Shown in pieces: positions 40,905 to 49,430 of a DNA stretch of 63,522 bases; position 1 is the first letter of the stretch; the number at the start of each line of letters is the position of its first letter. The DNA is from an uncultured Faecalibacterium sp. (lineage in GTDB: Bacteria; Bacillota; Clostridia; Oscillospirales; Ruminococcaceae): contig CAKTBG010000013.1 in assembly GCA_934533135.1 (NCBI GenBank), positions 1-63,522 on the forward strand, in the 5' to 3' direction. The position numbers and the translations under genes were made by a program. The notes under the pieces are model-generated. The model did not search any database. It saw only the letters and a program-made list of their open reading frames with translations, and was not told where the DNA came from.

Positions 40905-41121
40905 TTTCGTCCTCCAGCAGGGAATGGATCAGGTTTTCAACGGGGCCGGTATAGGTGTGACCGCCGCCATTGTCCAGTTCTTCAAATGCTTCCAGCGTCT
41001 CTGCGTTGGGGATCTCTGCATCTTCCGGCGTTGTCACGCCCTGAAGATATGCGACAACATACAGCAGCTTGTTTTCCGGCACCTGATCAAGAAGTGCTCT
41101 TGCCAATTCTCTTGTACTCAT
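40897..41121 (-). CDS. Antitoxin of the YafQ/RelE-like module
   Basis: A 74-residue protein with a short helical N-terminus (R-E-L-A-R-A-L-L-D-Q-V-P), then V-V-A-Y-L-Q-G, and an acidic end with E-E-L-D-N-G-G-G-H and L-L-E-D-E-S-A. This layout is common in Firmicute antitoxins paired with YafQ-like toxins; a classical ribbon-helix-helix is not obvious, so DNA binding by this protein alone is uncertain. It is translated ahead of the toxin with overlap, so antitoxin is made first. Confidence 0.75.
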   Translation of the reverse strand: MSTRELARALLDQVPENKLLYVVAYLQGVTTPEDAEIPNAETLEAFEELDNGGGHTYTGPVENLIHSLLEDESA

Positions 41122-41141
41122 AGCACACCGATCCTTTCATG

Positions 41142-41236
41142 TATGATCTTACACATTCTTGCTTGCCCCGCCGGGCGTTTATTCATACTCTATACGATCT
41201 TATTTTTATTATAACACTTTTCGTATTCATTGAACA
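41142..41236 (-). promoter_or_regulatory. Toxin-antitoxin promoter with two candidate operators
   Basis: Minus strand TGTTCA (41236-41231), 17 bp, TATAAT (41213-41208). Ten-base direct repeats TACGATCTTA (41193-41202, over the transcript start) and TATGATCTTA (41142-41151, in the leader) may bind the toxin-antitoxin complex. Confidence 0.5.
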
Positions 41237-41314
41237 GTCCAAAACGCTGCACGCCATTTTCAATCCCAGCACACAAATAACGCATATCTCAGCTGGATTT
41301 GAGGATGCAGGCAA

Positions 41315-41364
41315 CAAAAAAAGCCACGAAAAACCGCACTTATAAACGGTTCATCGTGGCTTTT
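41315..41364 (-). terminator. Terminator of tRNA-Pro
   Basis: AAGCCACGA and TCGTGGCTT arms with an inner AACCG/CGGTT pairing, followed by TTTTT on the minus strand. Confidence 0.85.
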
Positions 41365-41368
41365 GTCG

Positions 41369-41444
41369 TGGTCGGAGTGGCGAGACTCGAACTCGCGGCC
41401 TCCTGCTCCCAAAGCAGGCGCGCTACCAACTGCGCAACACCCCG
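41369..41444 (-). tRNA. tRNA-Pro (TGG)
   Basis: A 76-nt tRNA with encoded CCA. The anticodon stem-loop CCTGC-TTTGGGA-GCAGG gives anticodon UGG, and acceptor arms CGGGGTG/CACTCCG pair. Confidence 0.95.
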
Positions 41445-41464
41445 GCGGGATCGGATACCTTAGT

Positions 41465-41493
41465 AGTATACCTTTTTTTCCGGCTTCCGTCAA
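41465..41493 (-). promoter_or_regulatory. Promoter of tRNA-Pro
   Basis: Minus strand TTGACG (41493-41488), 17 bp, TATACT (41470-41465). Confidence 0.75.
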
Positions 41494-41555
41494 TCCCATC
41501 CTGCGCAATTTTTGAGCACTCGGAGCCGAAAGATGCTTAAAGTTCGTGTTTTGCC

Positions 41556-41584
41556 TTGAAGCAGAGCGCAAAATGGTGTAAAAT
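41556..41584 (+). promoter_or_regulatory. Promoter of glnS
   Basis: TTGAAG (41556-41561), 17 bp, TAAAAT (41579-41584). Confidence 0.65.
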
Positions 41585-41643
41585 ACTTTGTATTAGTAAA
41601 TGTGTCATTCCGGGCTGACAGGCCCTGACAGAGGGAGATCACC

Positions 41644-43302
41644 ATGGCAGATAAAAACTTTTTGACCGAGATCATCGACGCCGACCTCGCCGAAGGCAAG
41701 GTCAGCGAGATCCATACCCGTTTCCCGCCGGAACCCAACGGCTACCTGCACATCGGCAGCGCGAAGGCCATCTATATCAACTGGTCCATCGCCAACCAGT
41801 ACGGCGGCAAATTCAACCTCCGTCTGGACGACACCAACCCTGCCCGCGAAGGCGAGGAATACGTCAACAGCATCATCGAGGATCTGCACTGGCTGGGTGC
41901 TGACCCCAACGGCGGCATCTTCTACGGCAGCGACTACTTCGACAAATGCTACGAGTATGCCGAAAAGCTCATCCTCGAAGGCAAGGCCTATGTGGACGAC
42001 CTGACCCGCGACGAGATGCGCGAGTACCGCGGCAATGACGCCGGCAAGCCTTCCCGCCCGTCTCCGTGGCGCGACCGCACCCCCGAGGAGAATCTGGATC
42101 TGTTCCGCCGGATGCGTGCCGGGGAGTTCAAGGAGGGCGAAAAGACCCTGCGCGCCAAGATCGACCTTGCCAGCCCCAACATGAACCTGCGCGACCCGGC
42201 CATCTACCGCATCAAGTTTGCCGAGCATCACCGTCAGGGCAATAAGTGGTGCATCTACCCGATGTACGACTTTGCACACCCCATTCAGGACGCCATCGAG
42301 GGCATCACCCACAGTATGTGCAGCCTCGAGTTCGAGAATCACCGCCCGCTGTACAACTGGGTCATTGAGAACATCTTTGGCACCGAGTTCCCCAAGCAGC
42401 GCGAGTTCGCCCGCCTGAACATGACCAACACCGTCATGAGCAAACGCTACCTGCGTGAGCTGGTCGAGATGGGCATCGTGGATGGCTGGGATGATCCCCG
42501 GATGCCGACCCTGTGCGGCCTGCGCCGCCGCGGTTACACCCCAACTTCCATCTTCACCTTCGTGCGTGAGGCCGGCATCTCCAAATCGGACAACCTGATC
42601 GATATGCGCCAGCTGGAAGCCTGCATCCGCAGCGAGCTGGATCTGACCGCACAGCGGCGCATTGCCGTGCTCAAGCCGGTCAAGCTGGTGGTGGACAACT
42701 ACCCTGCCGACAAGACCGAGTACTTCGACGTGGCCAACAACCCCAACCGTGAGGCCAACGACACCACCACCCGCAAGGTCGCCTTTACCCGTGAGCTGTG
42801 GATCGACAGCGAGGACTTTGCGGAGGTGCCGCCTCCCAAGTTCAAGCGTCTGACCCTCGGCGGCGAAGTCCGCCTGATGGGTGCTTATCTCGTCAAGTGC
42901 GAGAGCGTCGAGAAGAACCCCGACGGCAGCATTGCCGCCATCCACTGCACCGCCGACCTCGAGACCGGCAACGGCAACCCCGCCGACGGCCGCAAGGTCA
43001 AGGGCACCATCCACTGGGTCAGTGCCGCACACTGTGTGGATGCGGAGATCCGTCTGTACGACAAGCTGTTCACCGAGGCCAACATGAACGCCATCCCGGA
43101 CGGCAGCGATTACAAGGATTACCTGAATCCCGAGAGCGTCGTCACCCTCAAGGGCTGCAAGCTGGAAGAGGCTCTGGCCGGCGCACAGCCCGGCGAGAAG
43201 TTCCAGTTCGTCCGCACCGGATTTTTCACCCCCGATTCCAAAAATCCCGGCGTGTACAACCGCGTCGTCACCCTGCGCGACAGCTTCAAACCTGCCAAGT
43301 AA
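41644..43302 (+). CDS. glnS: Glutaminyl-tRNA synthetase
   Basis: A 552-residue class I synthetase. The ATP-binding motif PPEPNGYLHIGSAKA lies near residue 30 and the KMSKS-equivalent VMSKRYL near 267. The D-D-T-N-P segment near 67 contacts the tRNA end, and R-R-R-G-Y-T-P-T near 298 is typical of GlnRS rather than GluRS. The C-terminal anticodon-binding barrels fill residues about 340-552. The presence of GlnRS means tRNA-Gln can be charged directly, which many Firmicutes do only through GatCAB transamidation. It has its own promoter, and the FMN-binding gene follows 27 bp later on the same strand. Confidence 0.95.
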   Translation: MADKNFLTEIIDADLAEGKVSEIHTRFPPEPNGYLHIGSAKAIYINWSIANQYGGKFNLRLDDTNPAREGEEYVNSIIEDLHWLGADPNGGIFYGSDYFDKCYEYAEKLILEGKAYVDDLTRDEMREYRGNDAGKPSRPSPWRDRTPEENLDLFRRMRAGEFKEGEKTLRAKIDLASPNMNLRDPAIYRIKFAEHHRQGNKWCIYPMYDFAHPIQDAIEGITHSMCSLEFENHRPLYNWVIENIFGTEFPKQREFARLNMTNTVMSKRYLRELVEMGIVDGWDDPRMPTLCGLRRRGYTPTSIFTFVREAGISKSDNLIDMRQLEACIRSELDLTAQRRIAVLKPVKLVVDNYPADKTEYFDVANNPNREANDTTTRKVAFTRELWIDSEDFAEVPPPKFKRLTLGGEVRLMGAYLVKCESVEKNPDGSIAAIHCTADLETGNGNPADGRKVKGTIHWVSAAHCVDAEIRLYDKLFTEANMNAIPDGSDYKDYLNPESVVTLKGCKLEEALAGAQPGEKFQFVRTGFFTPDSKNPGVYNRVVTLRDSFKPAK

Positions 43303-43329
43303 TTCCCCCAAAGGAGCAGATTCAACGCT

Positions 43330-43722
43330 ATGAACAAGCATTCGACCCGCAACATCCTCCTGATGCTGATTCTGGACATCATCCTCGGCATCGTTTTGTC
43401 CCTGTATATCGCCAACACCGGCACGGTTCCGGCCGCGGACAACGCCGCCACCTACCACGACGGCAGTTACACGGCCAGTGCAAAGGGCTGTCTGAGCGAC
43501 GTGTCGGTCTCCGTGACCATCACCGGCGGCAAGGTGACCAACGTTGCCATCGACGCTTCGGGCGAAACGCCGGAGCTGGGCGGAAAAGCGGCCGAAAGCC
43601 TCGCCCGCTCCCTGACGGAGGCTGGCTCTTCGGCGGGGGTAGACGCCATTTCGGGCAGCACGATGACGAGCGACGCCGTGTTTACCGCCATGGACGATTG
43701 TCTCGCGCAGGCTGCACAGTAA
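43330..43722 (+). CDS. FMN-binding domain protein, membrane anchored
   Basis: A 130-residue protein with an N-terminal membrane helix (about residues 8-28) and one extracytoplasmic FMN-binding domain (PF04205 type). The C-terminal SGSTMTSDAV matches the S-G-A-T-like motif whose Thr can carry covalent FMN. The middle part (Y-H-D-G-S-Y-T-A-S-A-K-G, then S-V-T-I-T-G-G-K-V-T-N-V) is the usual fold start. It could be a small electron-transfer protein outside the membrane, as found in flavin-based extracellular electron transfer. No flavin transferase gene is near. Confidence 0.85.
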   Translation: MNKHSTRNILLMLILDIILGIVLSLYIANTGTVPAADNAATYHDGSYTASAKGCLSDVSVSVTITGGKVTNVAIDASGETPELGGKAAESLARSLTEAGSSAGVDAISGSTMTSDAVFTAMDDCLAQAAQ

Positions 43723-43739
43723 TTGTATCTGAAATCGAA

Positions 43740-43774
43740 CTGCTGCATAGCCTGCGCTGTGCAGCAGTTTTTTT
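43740..43774 (+). terminator. Terminator after the FMN-binding gene
   Basis: CTGCTGCA and TGCAGCAG arms followed by seven Ts. Confidence 0.9.
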
Positions 43775-43880
43775 GCCCTCTCAGTCATTGCTTCGCAATG
43801 CCAGCTCATCCTCCCTTTGTCGCTAATGCGACATCTCCCTCCGGCCGGAGGGAGTCTTTCAAAGGGAGAGCCCTTGGCAG
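43775..43880. repeat. Intergenic repeat copy 5 (one terminus)
   Basis: Starts GCCCTCTCAGTC directly after the terminator T run, then the ATTGCTTCGCAAT hairpin, the GTCGCTAATGCGAC hairpin and the CCTCCGGCCGGAGG palindrome, and fades after AGCCCTTGGC. Confidence 0.75.
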
Positions 43881-43950
43881 TCGCTGTCAGCTTGCGTGTT
43901 CTTCCGAAAGTGACTGCGCCGTAGTTCTCTGATTCGAGGTTTCTGATAAG

Positions 43951-44961
43951 ATGTATTTGGATGTATTGCCCTTGCAAAATAATACGCTCCGTTTATGCCG
44001 AGTCTACGGCGAGGAGCCCTGCATCGTGCTGCCGGAGGTGCTGCCCGGAGAGGACGGCACCCCGCTGCCCATCACCGAACTGGGCGACTACTGTTTTTCG
44101 GAGAATCCCCGCAGCCTGCCCGCGCCGGAGCAGAGGATGCGGTATGCGCTCCGCGCGGACGGCTGTGCCGAACAGGTCTCCGAAAAGACCGACCTGCACC
44201 CGGTCTGCGGAAATTTTGTCGAAGAAGTCACCCTGCCGGAGACGCTGCGGGTCGTTGGCAGCTGTGCCTTTTACAATTGCCGGAAGCTCCGGCGGCTGTC
44301 GGTCGGCTCTGGGGAACTGGTAGTCGGCAGCGATGTGTTTCTCAACTGCTTTGCGCTGGACACCATCGTTGTGCGGGCGGTGCCCGACGCCCCCACCGGT
44401 CTGTTCGCCCTTGTCAACAGCATCACCGAAGCCGTGGAAGCCCTCTTCCAGCCCGCAGGTGCCGACACCCCGCTGGCCGGGCTCTGGTACCCTGCCTACT
44501 GGGAGGACTACGAGGAGACCCCCGCCCACATCCTGCTGCACACGTTTTCGGGGCAGGGGTACCATTACCGGCAGTGTTTTTTGAATCAAAAATTCCTCCC
44601 GGCAGAATACGACGCGATCTTCCCGCAGGGGCATGACGCCGACGACGCCAACATCATGGCCATGCTCTGCTTCGACCGGCTGCGCTGGCCGTGGCAGCTG
44701 GGCGAGACCGCCAAAGCCGCCTACCGGGAATTTGCCGCCGCCCACACCGGGCGCATCCTGACCCGGCTGCTCAAGGCGCAGGATCTCGAGGGCATCAAGG
44801 CACTGCTGGCTCTGGATCTGATGACCCCCGAAGCCTTTGCCGAGGGTGCAGCCCTTGCCGCCAAAGCAGACAACGCCGCGGCCGCCGCTCTGCTGGCGGA
44901 CGCCGCATACCGGAAGCGCACCGCAACGCCCCGGAAAAAACGGTATGATTTTGATTTTTAA
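43951..44961 (+). CDS. Leucine-rich-repeat (BspA-like) cytoplasmic protein
   Basis: A 336-residue protein. Two or three LRR_5/BspA-type repeats are visible: P-I-T-E-L-G-D-Y-C-F-S near residue 46, then V-T-L-P-E-T-L-R-V-V-G-S-C-A-F-Y-N-C near 93, then L-V-V-G-S-D-V-F-L-N-C near 123. The C-terminal half is helical and Ala-rich with no known domain. There is no signal peptide, unlike most BspA proteins, so it should stay in the cytoplasm. It is read in the same direction as the VWA and MoxR-type genes that follow, separated from them by a repeat copy. It may be an adaptor for that ATPase system, though this is inferred only from order. Confidence 0.65.
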   Translation: MYLDVLPLQNNTLRLCRVYGEEPCIVLPEVLPGEDGTPLPITELGDYCFSENPRSLPAPEQRMRYALRADGCAEQVSEKTDLHPVCGNFVEEVTLPETLRVVGSCAFYNCRKLRRLSVGSGELVVGSDVFLNCFALDTIVVRAVPDAPTGLFALVNSITEAVEALFQPAGADTPLAGLWYPAYWEDYEETPAHILLHTFSGQGYHYRQCFLNQKFLPAEYDAIFPQGHDADDANIMAMLCFDRLRWPWQLGETAKAAYREFAAAHTGRILTRLLKAQDLEGIKALLALDLMTPEAFAEGAALAAKADNAAAAALLADAAYRKRTATPRKKRYDFDF

Positions 44962-45139
44962 CCTCTCAGTCTCGCTCTCGCTCGACAGCCGCTCCCCTTC
45001 TGGCACGACCGTGCCATCTCCCCCGGCCGGGGGAGTCTTTCCTAGTAGGGGAGCCTTTGGCAAAGAGATTTCGCTTTTCGTGGATTGCCAAGGCCTCTCC
45101 TACAAGGAGAGGTGGCATCCCGAAGGGATGACGGAGAGG
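44962..45139. repeat. Intergenic repeat copy 6 (composite)
   Basis: Begins CCTCTCAGTC at the LRR stop codon and ends GATGACGGAGAGG. The central palindrome here is CTCCCCCGGCCGGGGGAG, and a TTGCCAAGG module with an extra 60 bp precedes the variant right end. Confidence 0.75.
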
Positions 45140-45173
45140 TTGGACAACGGACACCCCGGAGGTGATTTACCAA

Positions 45174-46616
45174 GTGGCAGAATTGCTCCAAAAAGAAAAA
45201 TTCTTTGATCCCCGCAAGCCCTTTGTGTCAAAACGCCCGGAGACCCACGAGGAGTGGCAGGCACGGATGGGCGGCGAGGTGCTGGCCGTGGTGCGGAGCG
45301 GGCTGTATCTGGACTTTCGTTTCCTCGACATGGCTCTCTCGGCTTTGACGCCGACCCCGGACGAGCGGTGCGGCGTGCTGGCCACGGATGGCCGCATCCT
45401 CTGCTATCAGCCCACCGCCCTGCTCCGGCTCTATCAGGAGAACCCAAAGTATTTGAACCGGCTTTATCTCCATACAGTATTCCACTGCATCTTCCGGCAT
45501 CTCTGGCTCCGGGGGCGGCGGGACCGCCGTTTGTGGGATCTGGCCTGCGATATCGCGGTGGAAAACGTGATCGACGGGCTGGGGCGCAAAAGCGTCACCC
45601 GCCCCCTGACCTATGTGCGTCAGCACGCCTATGAAGCCATTGCCGCTGCGGGCAAAGTGGTCGCCGCCGCGCCCGCTTACCGCTGGCTGCTGACCCTGAC
45701 GCCCGGCGTGCTGCGCCAGCTGGAACGGGAATTCTACACCGACGACCATCGGCTCTGGCCCAAAGATGCCCCCGAACAGCCCCAGCAGATGCCCACGCCC
45801 CTGCCCCAGAAAACATGGCAGAAGATCGGCGAGCGGATGCAGACCGAGCTGGAACTGCGGGATAAAGAGGCCGGGAAGGGAGCCGACGCCCTCAAGGAGC
45901 AGGTCAAGGCCGCCAATCGGAGCCGCCGGAGCTACCGCGATTTCCTGCGGCGGTTCTGCGTCACCCGGGAGGAAGTCCACCTCGACCCGGACGAGTTCGA
46001 TCTGAACTTTTACACCTACGGCCTGTCGGTCTACGGCAACCTGCCCCTCATCGAGCCGCTGGAGACCCGGGAGAGCAAAAAGATCGAAGAGCTGGCTCTG
46101 GTCATCGACACCAGTTATTCCACCTCGGGCGAGCTGGTGCGGGCGTTTCTGGCCGAGACGTATACCCTGCTGAAGGGCAGAGAAAACTTCTTCCACCGGA
46201 TGAACCTCCACCTGATCCAAGCCGACAACGCCGTCCAGCAGGACATCCTCATCCGCAATGAGGACGGGCTGATCCACGCCATGAACCACTTTACCCTGCG
46301 GGGCGGCGGCGGAACCGACTTCCGACCCGCCTTTGCCTACGTGGACCGGCTCTGCAGTGAGAAAAAGTTCTCAAACCTCCGGGGTCTGCTCTACTTCACC
46401 GACGGCATGGGTATGTACCCGTCGAAACGGCCCGCCTACGACACCGCCTTCCTCTTCCTCGGCGACCGGTTCGACGACGCCAATGTGCCGCCGTGGGCCA
46501 TGAAGGTGGTGCTGGACGAAGAAGAATTTTCCGGCCCGTCCGCCCGCTCTGCCTCGGCACTGGCTGAGGCCCTGCGCGAGGAGGACGACCTGTACCGGGA
46601 TCTGAACAATTCGTGA
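45174..46616 (+). CDS. VWA-like/DUF2201 putative metallopeptidase-type protein, partner of a MoxR-type ATPase
   Basis: A 480-residue protein. The N-terminal region has the DUF2201 layout, with an H-T-V-F-H-C-I-F-R-H segment near residue 97 resembling a zinc-peptidase helix, though the strict H-E-x-x-H is absent. The C-terminal region is a von Willebrand A-like domain beginning L-A-L-V-I-D-T-S-Y-S-T-S near 312 (metal-site D-x-S-x-S, here D-T-S-Y-S) with G-G-G-G-T-D-F-R-P near 375. GTG at 45174 is preferred because GGAGG lies 10 bases upstream; another GTG at 45162 touches the site. The next gene starts 11 bp later and encodes the cognate AAA+ ATPase. Confidence 0.75.
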   Translation: MAELLQKEKFFDPRKPFVSKRPETHEEWQARMGGEVLAVVRSGLYLDFRFLDMALSALTPTPDERCGVLATDGRILCYQPTALLRLYQENPKYLNRLYLHTVFHCIFRHLWLRGRRDRRLWDLACDIAVENVIDGLGRKSVTRPLTYVRQHAYEAIAAAGKVVAAAPAYRWLLTLTPGVLRQLEREFYTDDHRLWPKDAPEQPQQMPTPLPQKTWQKIGERMQTELELRDKEAGKGADALKEQVKAANRSRRSYRDFLRRFCVTREEVHLDPDEFDLNFYTYGLSVYGNLPLIEPLETRESKKIEELALVIDTSYSTSGELVRAFLAETYTLLKGRENFFHRMNLHLIQADNAVQQDILIRNEDGLIHAMNHFTLRGGGGTDFRPAFAYVDRLCSEKKFSNLRGLLYFTDGMGMYPSKRPAYDTAFLFLGDRFDDANVPPWAMKVVLDEEEFSGPSARSASALAEALREEDDLYRDLNNS

Positions 46617-46627
46617 GGAGAATTTCT

Positions 46628-48166
46628 ATGGACATCAAACGTGCAAAACAAGAGATCGAGGATACCGTCAAAGCCTACCTCGCCAAAGATCCGCTGGGGG
46701 AGTACGCGATCCCGGCCATCCGGCAGCGGCCCATCCTGCTGATGGGGCCTCCGGGCATCGGCAAAACGCAGGTCATGGAGCAGGTGGCGCGGGATTGCGG
46801 CGTGGCTCTGGTGGCCTACACCATCACTCACCACACCCGCCAGAGCGCGGTGGGTCTGCCCTTTATCCGCCAGCGGCACTACGGCGACAAGGATGTCTCG
46901 GTGACCGAGTACACCATGAGCGAGATCATCGCCAGCGTTTACGCCAAGATGGAGGCCACCGGCCTTTCGGAGGGCATCCTCTTCATCGACGAGATCAACT
47001 GTGTCTCCGAGACACTGGCTCCCACCATGCTGCAGTTTTTGCAGTGCAAGACCTTCGGCAATCAGGCGGTTCCGGCGGGCTGGGTCATCGTGGCTGCCGG
47101 CAACCCGCCGGAGTACAACAAATCCGTCCGGGATTTCGACATCGTCACCCTTGACCGTGTCCGCCGGATGGACATCACGCCGGATCTGGGCGTCTGGAAG
47201 GAGTACGCCCGCGCCGCCCACATCCACAGCGCGATCCTGAGCTACCTCGAGCTGCACCCCCAGAACTTCTACCAGATCAACGCCGACGTGGACGGCACCC
47301 AGTTCGTCACCGCCCGCGGCTGGGAGGATCTCTCCAATCTGCTGGACGCCTACGAGACCCTCGGCCTGAAAGCCGATGAGGATCTGATCCGCCAGTACCT
47401 CCAGCACCAGAAGATCGCCGAGGACTTTGCCGCCTACCTCGACCTCTACTACAAGTATCGGGATGACTACGGCGTGGAGGAGATCCTCGCCGGTCAGGTC
47501 AAGCCCGCCGTCTATGCCCGGCTGCTGCAGGCTCCCTTCGACGAGCGGCTGTCTCTGGTCAGCCTGCTCCTCTCCGGCCTCGAGACCCGCTTTGCCGCCT
47601 CCCGGCAGGCCGACGGCGTGGCCGATGCCTGCTATGCCTTCCTGCGGGAAGCCAAGAAAGCCTTTGCCACCCTGCCCGACGATCTGCCGGACGGCCCGTC
47701 CACCCTCTTTGCCCAGATGATCGCCGACTACGACGCTGCGACCCAGAAAAAGCAGGCATCCGGCCTGCTGAGCCGGGAGGAGCGGAGCATCCGGCTCCGT
47801 GCCTATGCTTCTCTGCGGGCGTGGGAGGGCGAGCTGCGCCGCGCCAACGCTGCCGGCACACAGGAAGCCTTTGACCTGCTGCGGAACCAGTTCAACGCGC
47901 TGGCCGACGCCCGGGATGCCGCGCAGGAACGCGCGTCTGCCGCGCTGGAAGCCGCTTTCGACTTCATGGAGCAGGCGTTTGAAGAAAGTCAGGAGATGGT
48001 GGTCTTTGTCACCGAGCTGACCCTCTCTCCCGCCGCCCACGCCTTTATCACCGAGACCGGCTGCGAACGCTACTTCCAGTACAACAAGGATCTCCTGCTC
48101 GACCACCGCAAGGCGGCTCTGCAGCGGGAGCTGAACGCCGAGCAGCAGCGCAGCGGAGGGATCTGA
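46628..48166 (+). CDS. MoxR-type AAA+ ATPase
   Basis: A 512-residue ATPase. Walker A MGPPGIGKTQ lies near residue 42, Walker B ILFIDEINC near 118 and sensor 1 V-A-A-G-N-P-P-E near 156. A long C-terminal region (about 280-512) is Ala-rich and helical, beyond the usual MoxR length. ATG at 46628 follows TGAGGAG; the frame opens 5 codons earlier. MoxR ATPases paired with VWA proteins act as chaperones that insert metals or remodel partners. The gene overlaps no neighbour, but the AEC gene starts 3 bp after its stop, so they share a transcript. Confidence 0.85.
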   Translation: MDIKRAKQEIEDTVKAYLAKDPLGEYAIPAIRQRPILLMGPPGIGKTQVMEQVARDCGVALVAYTITHHTRQSAVGLPFIRQRHYGDKDVSVTEYTMSEIIASVYAKMEATGLSEGILFIDEINCVSETLAPTMLQFLQCKTFGNQAVPAGWVIVAAGNPPEYNKSVRDFDIVTLDRVRRMDITPDLGVWKEYARAAHIHSAILSYLELHPQNFYQINADVDGTQFVTARGWEDLSNLLDAYETLGLKADEDLIRQYLQHQKIAEDFAAYLDLYYKYRDDYGVEEILAGQVKPAVYARLLQAPFDERLSLVSLLLSGLETRFAASRQADGVADACYAFLREAKKAFATLPDDLPDGPSTLFAQMIADYDAATQKKQASGLLSREERSIRLRAYASLRAWEGELRRANAAGTQEAFDLLRNQFNALADARDAAQERASAALEAAFDFMEQAFEESQEMVVFVTELTLSPAAHAFITETGCERYFQYNKDLLLDHRKAALQRELNAEQQRSGGI

Positions 48167-48169
48167 CCG

Positions 48170-49126
48170 ATGGAAAGCCTGATTTTCAGCCTGAACAGCA
48201 CCATGCCGCTGTTCTTCCTCATGCTCCTCGGCTATCTCCTCCACCGGGCAGGCTTCCTTGAGGACAGCTTTGTGGCTTCGGCCAACAAATTTGTATTCAA
48301 AGTTTCGCTGCCGGTGCAGCTGTTCCGGGATATCGCCGCCACCGACATCTATGCCAGCTTCGACGGCAAATACGTCCTCTTCTGCGCCCTCTCGACCCTT
48401 TCCAGCATCCTTGTGATCTGGGCGTTGGCCAAGCTCCTGCTCAAAGACAAGCACCTCGTGGGCGAGTTTGTGCAGGCGTGCTACCGCTCCTCCGCCGCCA
48501 TCCTCGGCACCGCCTTCATCCAGAACATCTACGGCACTTCCGGGATGTCCGGCCTGATGATCCTCGGCAGCGTGCCGCTCTACAACATTTTTGCCGTCCT
48601 GATCCTGACCCTCGAAAGCCCCTCGGCCGATGCCCATGCTGCGATGGGCGACAAGATCAAGGCCAGCATCCGGGGCATCTTCACCAACCCGATCCTGATC
48701 GGCATCGCGCTGGGCTTCGTCTATTCCCTGCTTCGGCTGCCCCTGCCCACCATGGCCAACAAAACGCTTTCCAGCCTTGCCAGCCTGACCAGCCCGCTGG
48801 CGTTGCTGGCCATCGGCGCAGGCTTCAAGGGCAAGGCCGCGCTGGGCTACCTCCGCCCCACCGCCGCAGCCACGGTCATCAAGCTGCTCGTCCTGCCCGC
48901 CGTCTTCCTCCCCATCGCGTTCCGAATGGGGTTCACCAACGAAAAGCTGGTGGGGCTGCTGGTGATGCTGGGCAGTGTCACCACCCCTGCCGGTTATGTC
49001 ATGGCCAAGCAGATGGGGCACGAGGGCGTGCTGACCGGCAGCGTCTGCGTCACCACCACCTTCTTCAGTGCGCTGACGCTGACCTTCTGGGTCCTGCTGG
49101 CGCACAGCTTGGGCTATATCGTGTAA
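48170..49126 (+). CDS. AEC family transporter (auxin efflux carrier-like)
   Basis: A 318-residue membrane protein with about 10 hydrophobic helices. Typical features are the N-terminal FFLMLLGYLLHRAGFL, the first-half crossover S-S-A-A-I-L-G-T near residue 106, and T-T-P-A-G-Y-V-M-A near 277 in the second half. It lies 3 bp after the MoxR-type gene and is the last gene of the operon. It is only distantly similar to the AEC protein at 21769-22671. The substrate is unknown. An IS605-like relic and a terminator follow. Confidence 0.8.
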   Translation: MESLIFSLNSTMPLFFLMLLGYLLHRAGFLEDSFVASANKFVFKVSLPVQLFRDIAATDIYASFDGKYVLFCALSTLSSILVIWALAKLLLKDKHLVGEFVQACYRSSAAILGTAFIQNIYGTSGMSGLMILGSVPLYNIFAVLILTLESPSADAHAAMGDKIKASIRGIFTNPILIGIALGFVYSLLRLPLPTMANKTLSSLASLTSPLALLAIGAGFKGKAALGYLRPTAAATVIKLLVLPAVFLPIAFRMGFTNEKLVGLLVMLGSVTTPAGYVMAKQMGHEGVLTGSVCVTTTFFSALTLTFWVLLAHSLGYIV

Positions 49127-49129
49127 CTG

Positions 49130-49388
49130 CATAAGTCAAAACCACCGGCTGAGCCGGTGGCTTGAGTAAGCCCTAGAAGGGCACCTTACTGGCAAAGCCC
49201 CTTAAGGGGCCACGAGCAAGCATCTTTCATCTGCATTACCTGCCCTACCGCTCTAACGAGCTATGTTGCAAAGTGCATCTTCTAAGATGACAATTTCTCT
49301 GTCATCTCGCTTCGCTTGAATCTTATAGCTAAAGCATTTTCTACTCCACCAGCAGAGCTGGTGGTTGTCGCTCGCTCAAGCTACCCAA
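49130..49388. mobile_element. IS200/IS605-like relic without transposase (PATE-like)
   Basis: About 250 bp with subterminal imperfect palindromes at both ends: CCACCGGCTGAGCCGGTGG (49142-49160) and CCACCAGCAGAGCTGGTGG (49346-49364), the hairpin type recognised by Y1 transposases. The interior has a CCCCTTAAGGGG palindrome and no open frame. This gap (49127-49429) holds nothing else except the terminator below. Confidence 0.55.
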
Positions 49389-49394
49389 CACAAA

Positions 49395-49430
49395 GAGGGC
49401 GTGTGCCGCGGCACACGCCCTCTTTGTGTT
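49395..49430. terminator. Bidirectional terminator between the AEC and clpE-like genes
   Basis: AAAGAGGGCGTGTGCC and GGCACACGCCCTCTTT form a 16-bp perfect stem around a GCGC-type centre, with A/T on both sides. Confidence 0.9.

Noticed and set aside
41605..43977. A 790-codon antisense open frame over glnS
   Set aside because: glnS on the plus strand has complete family motifs. Long antisense frames are expected in G+C-rich genes, and this one matches nothing.
46436..49132. An 898-codon minus-strand frame over the VWA, MoxR-type and AEC genes
   Set aside because: It crosses three genes with clear motifs. The His/Gln/Gly-rich composition is that of a shadow frame.
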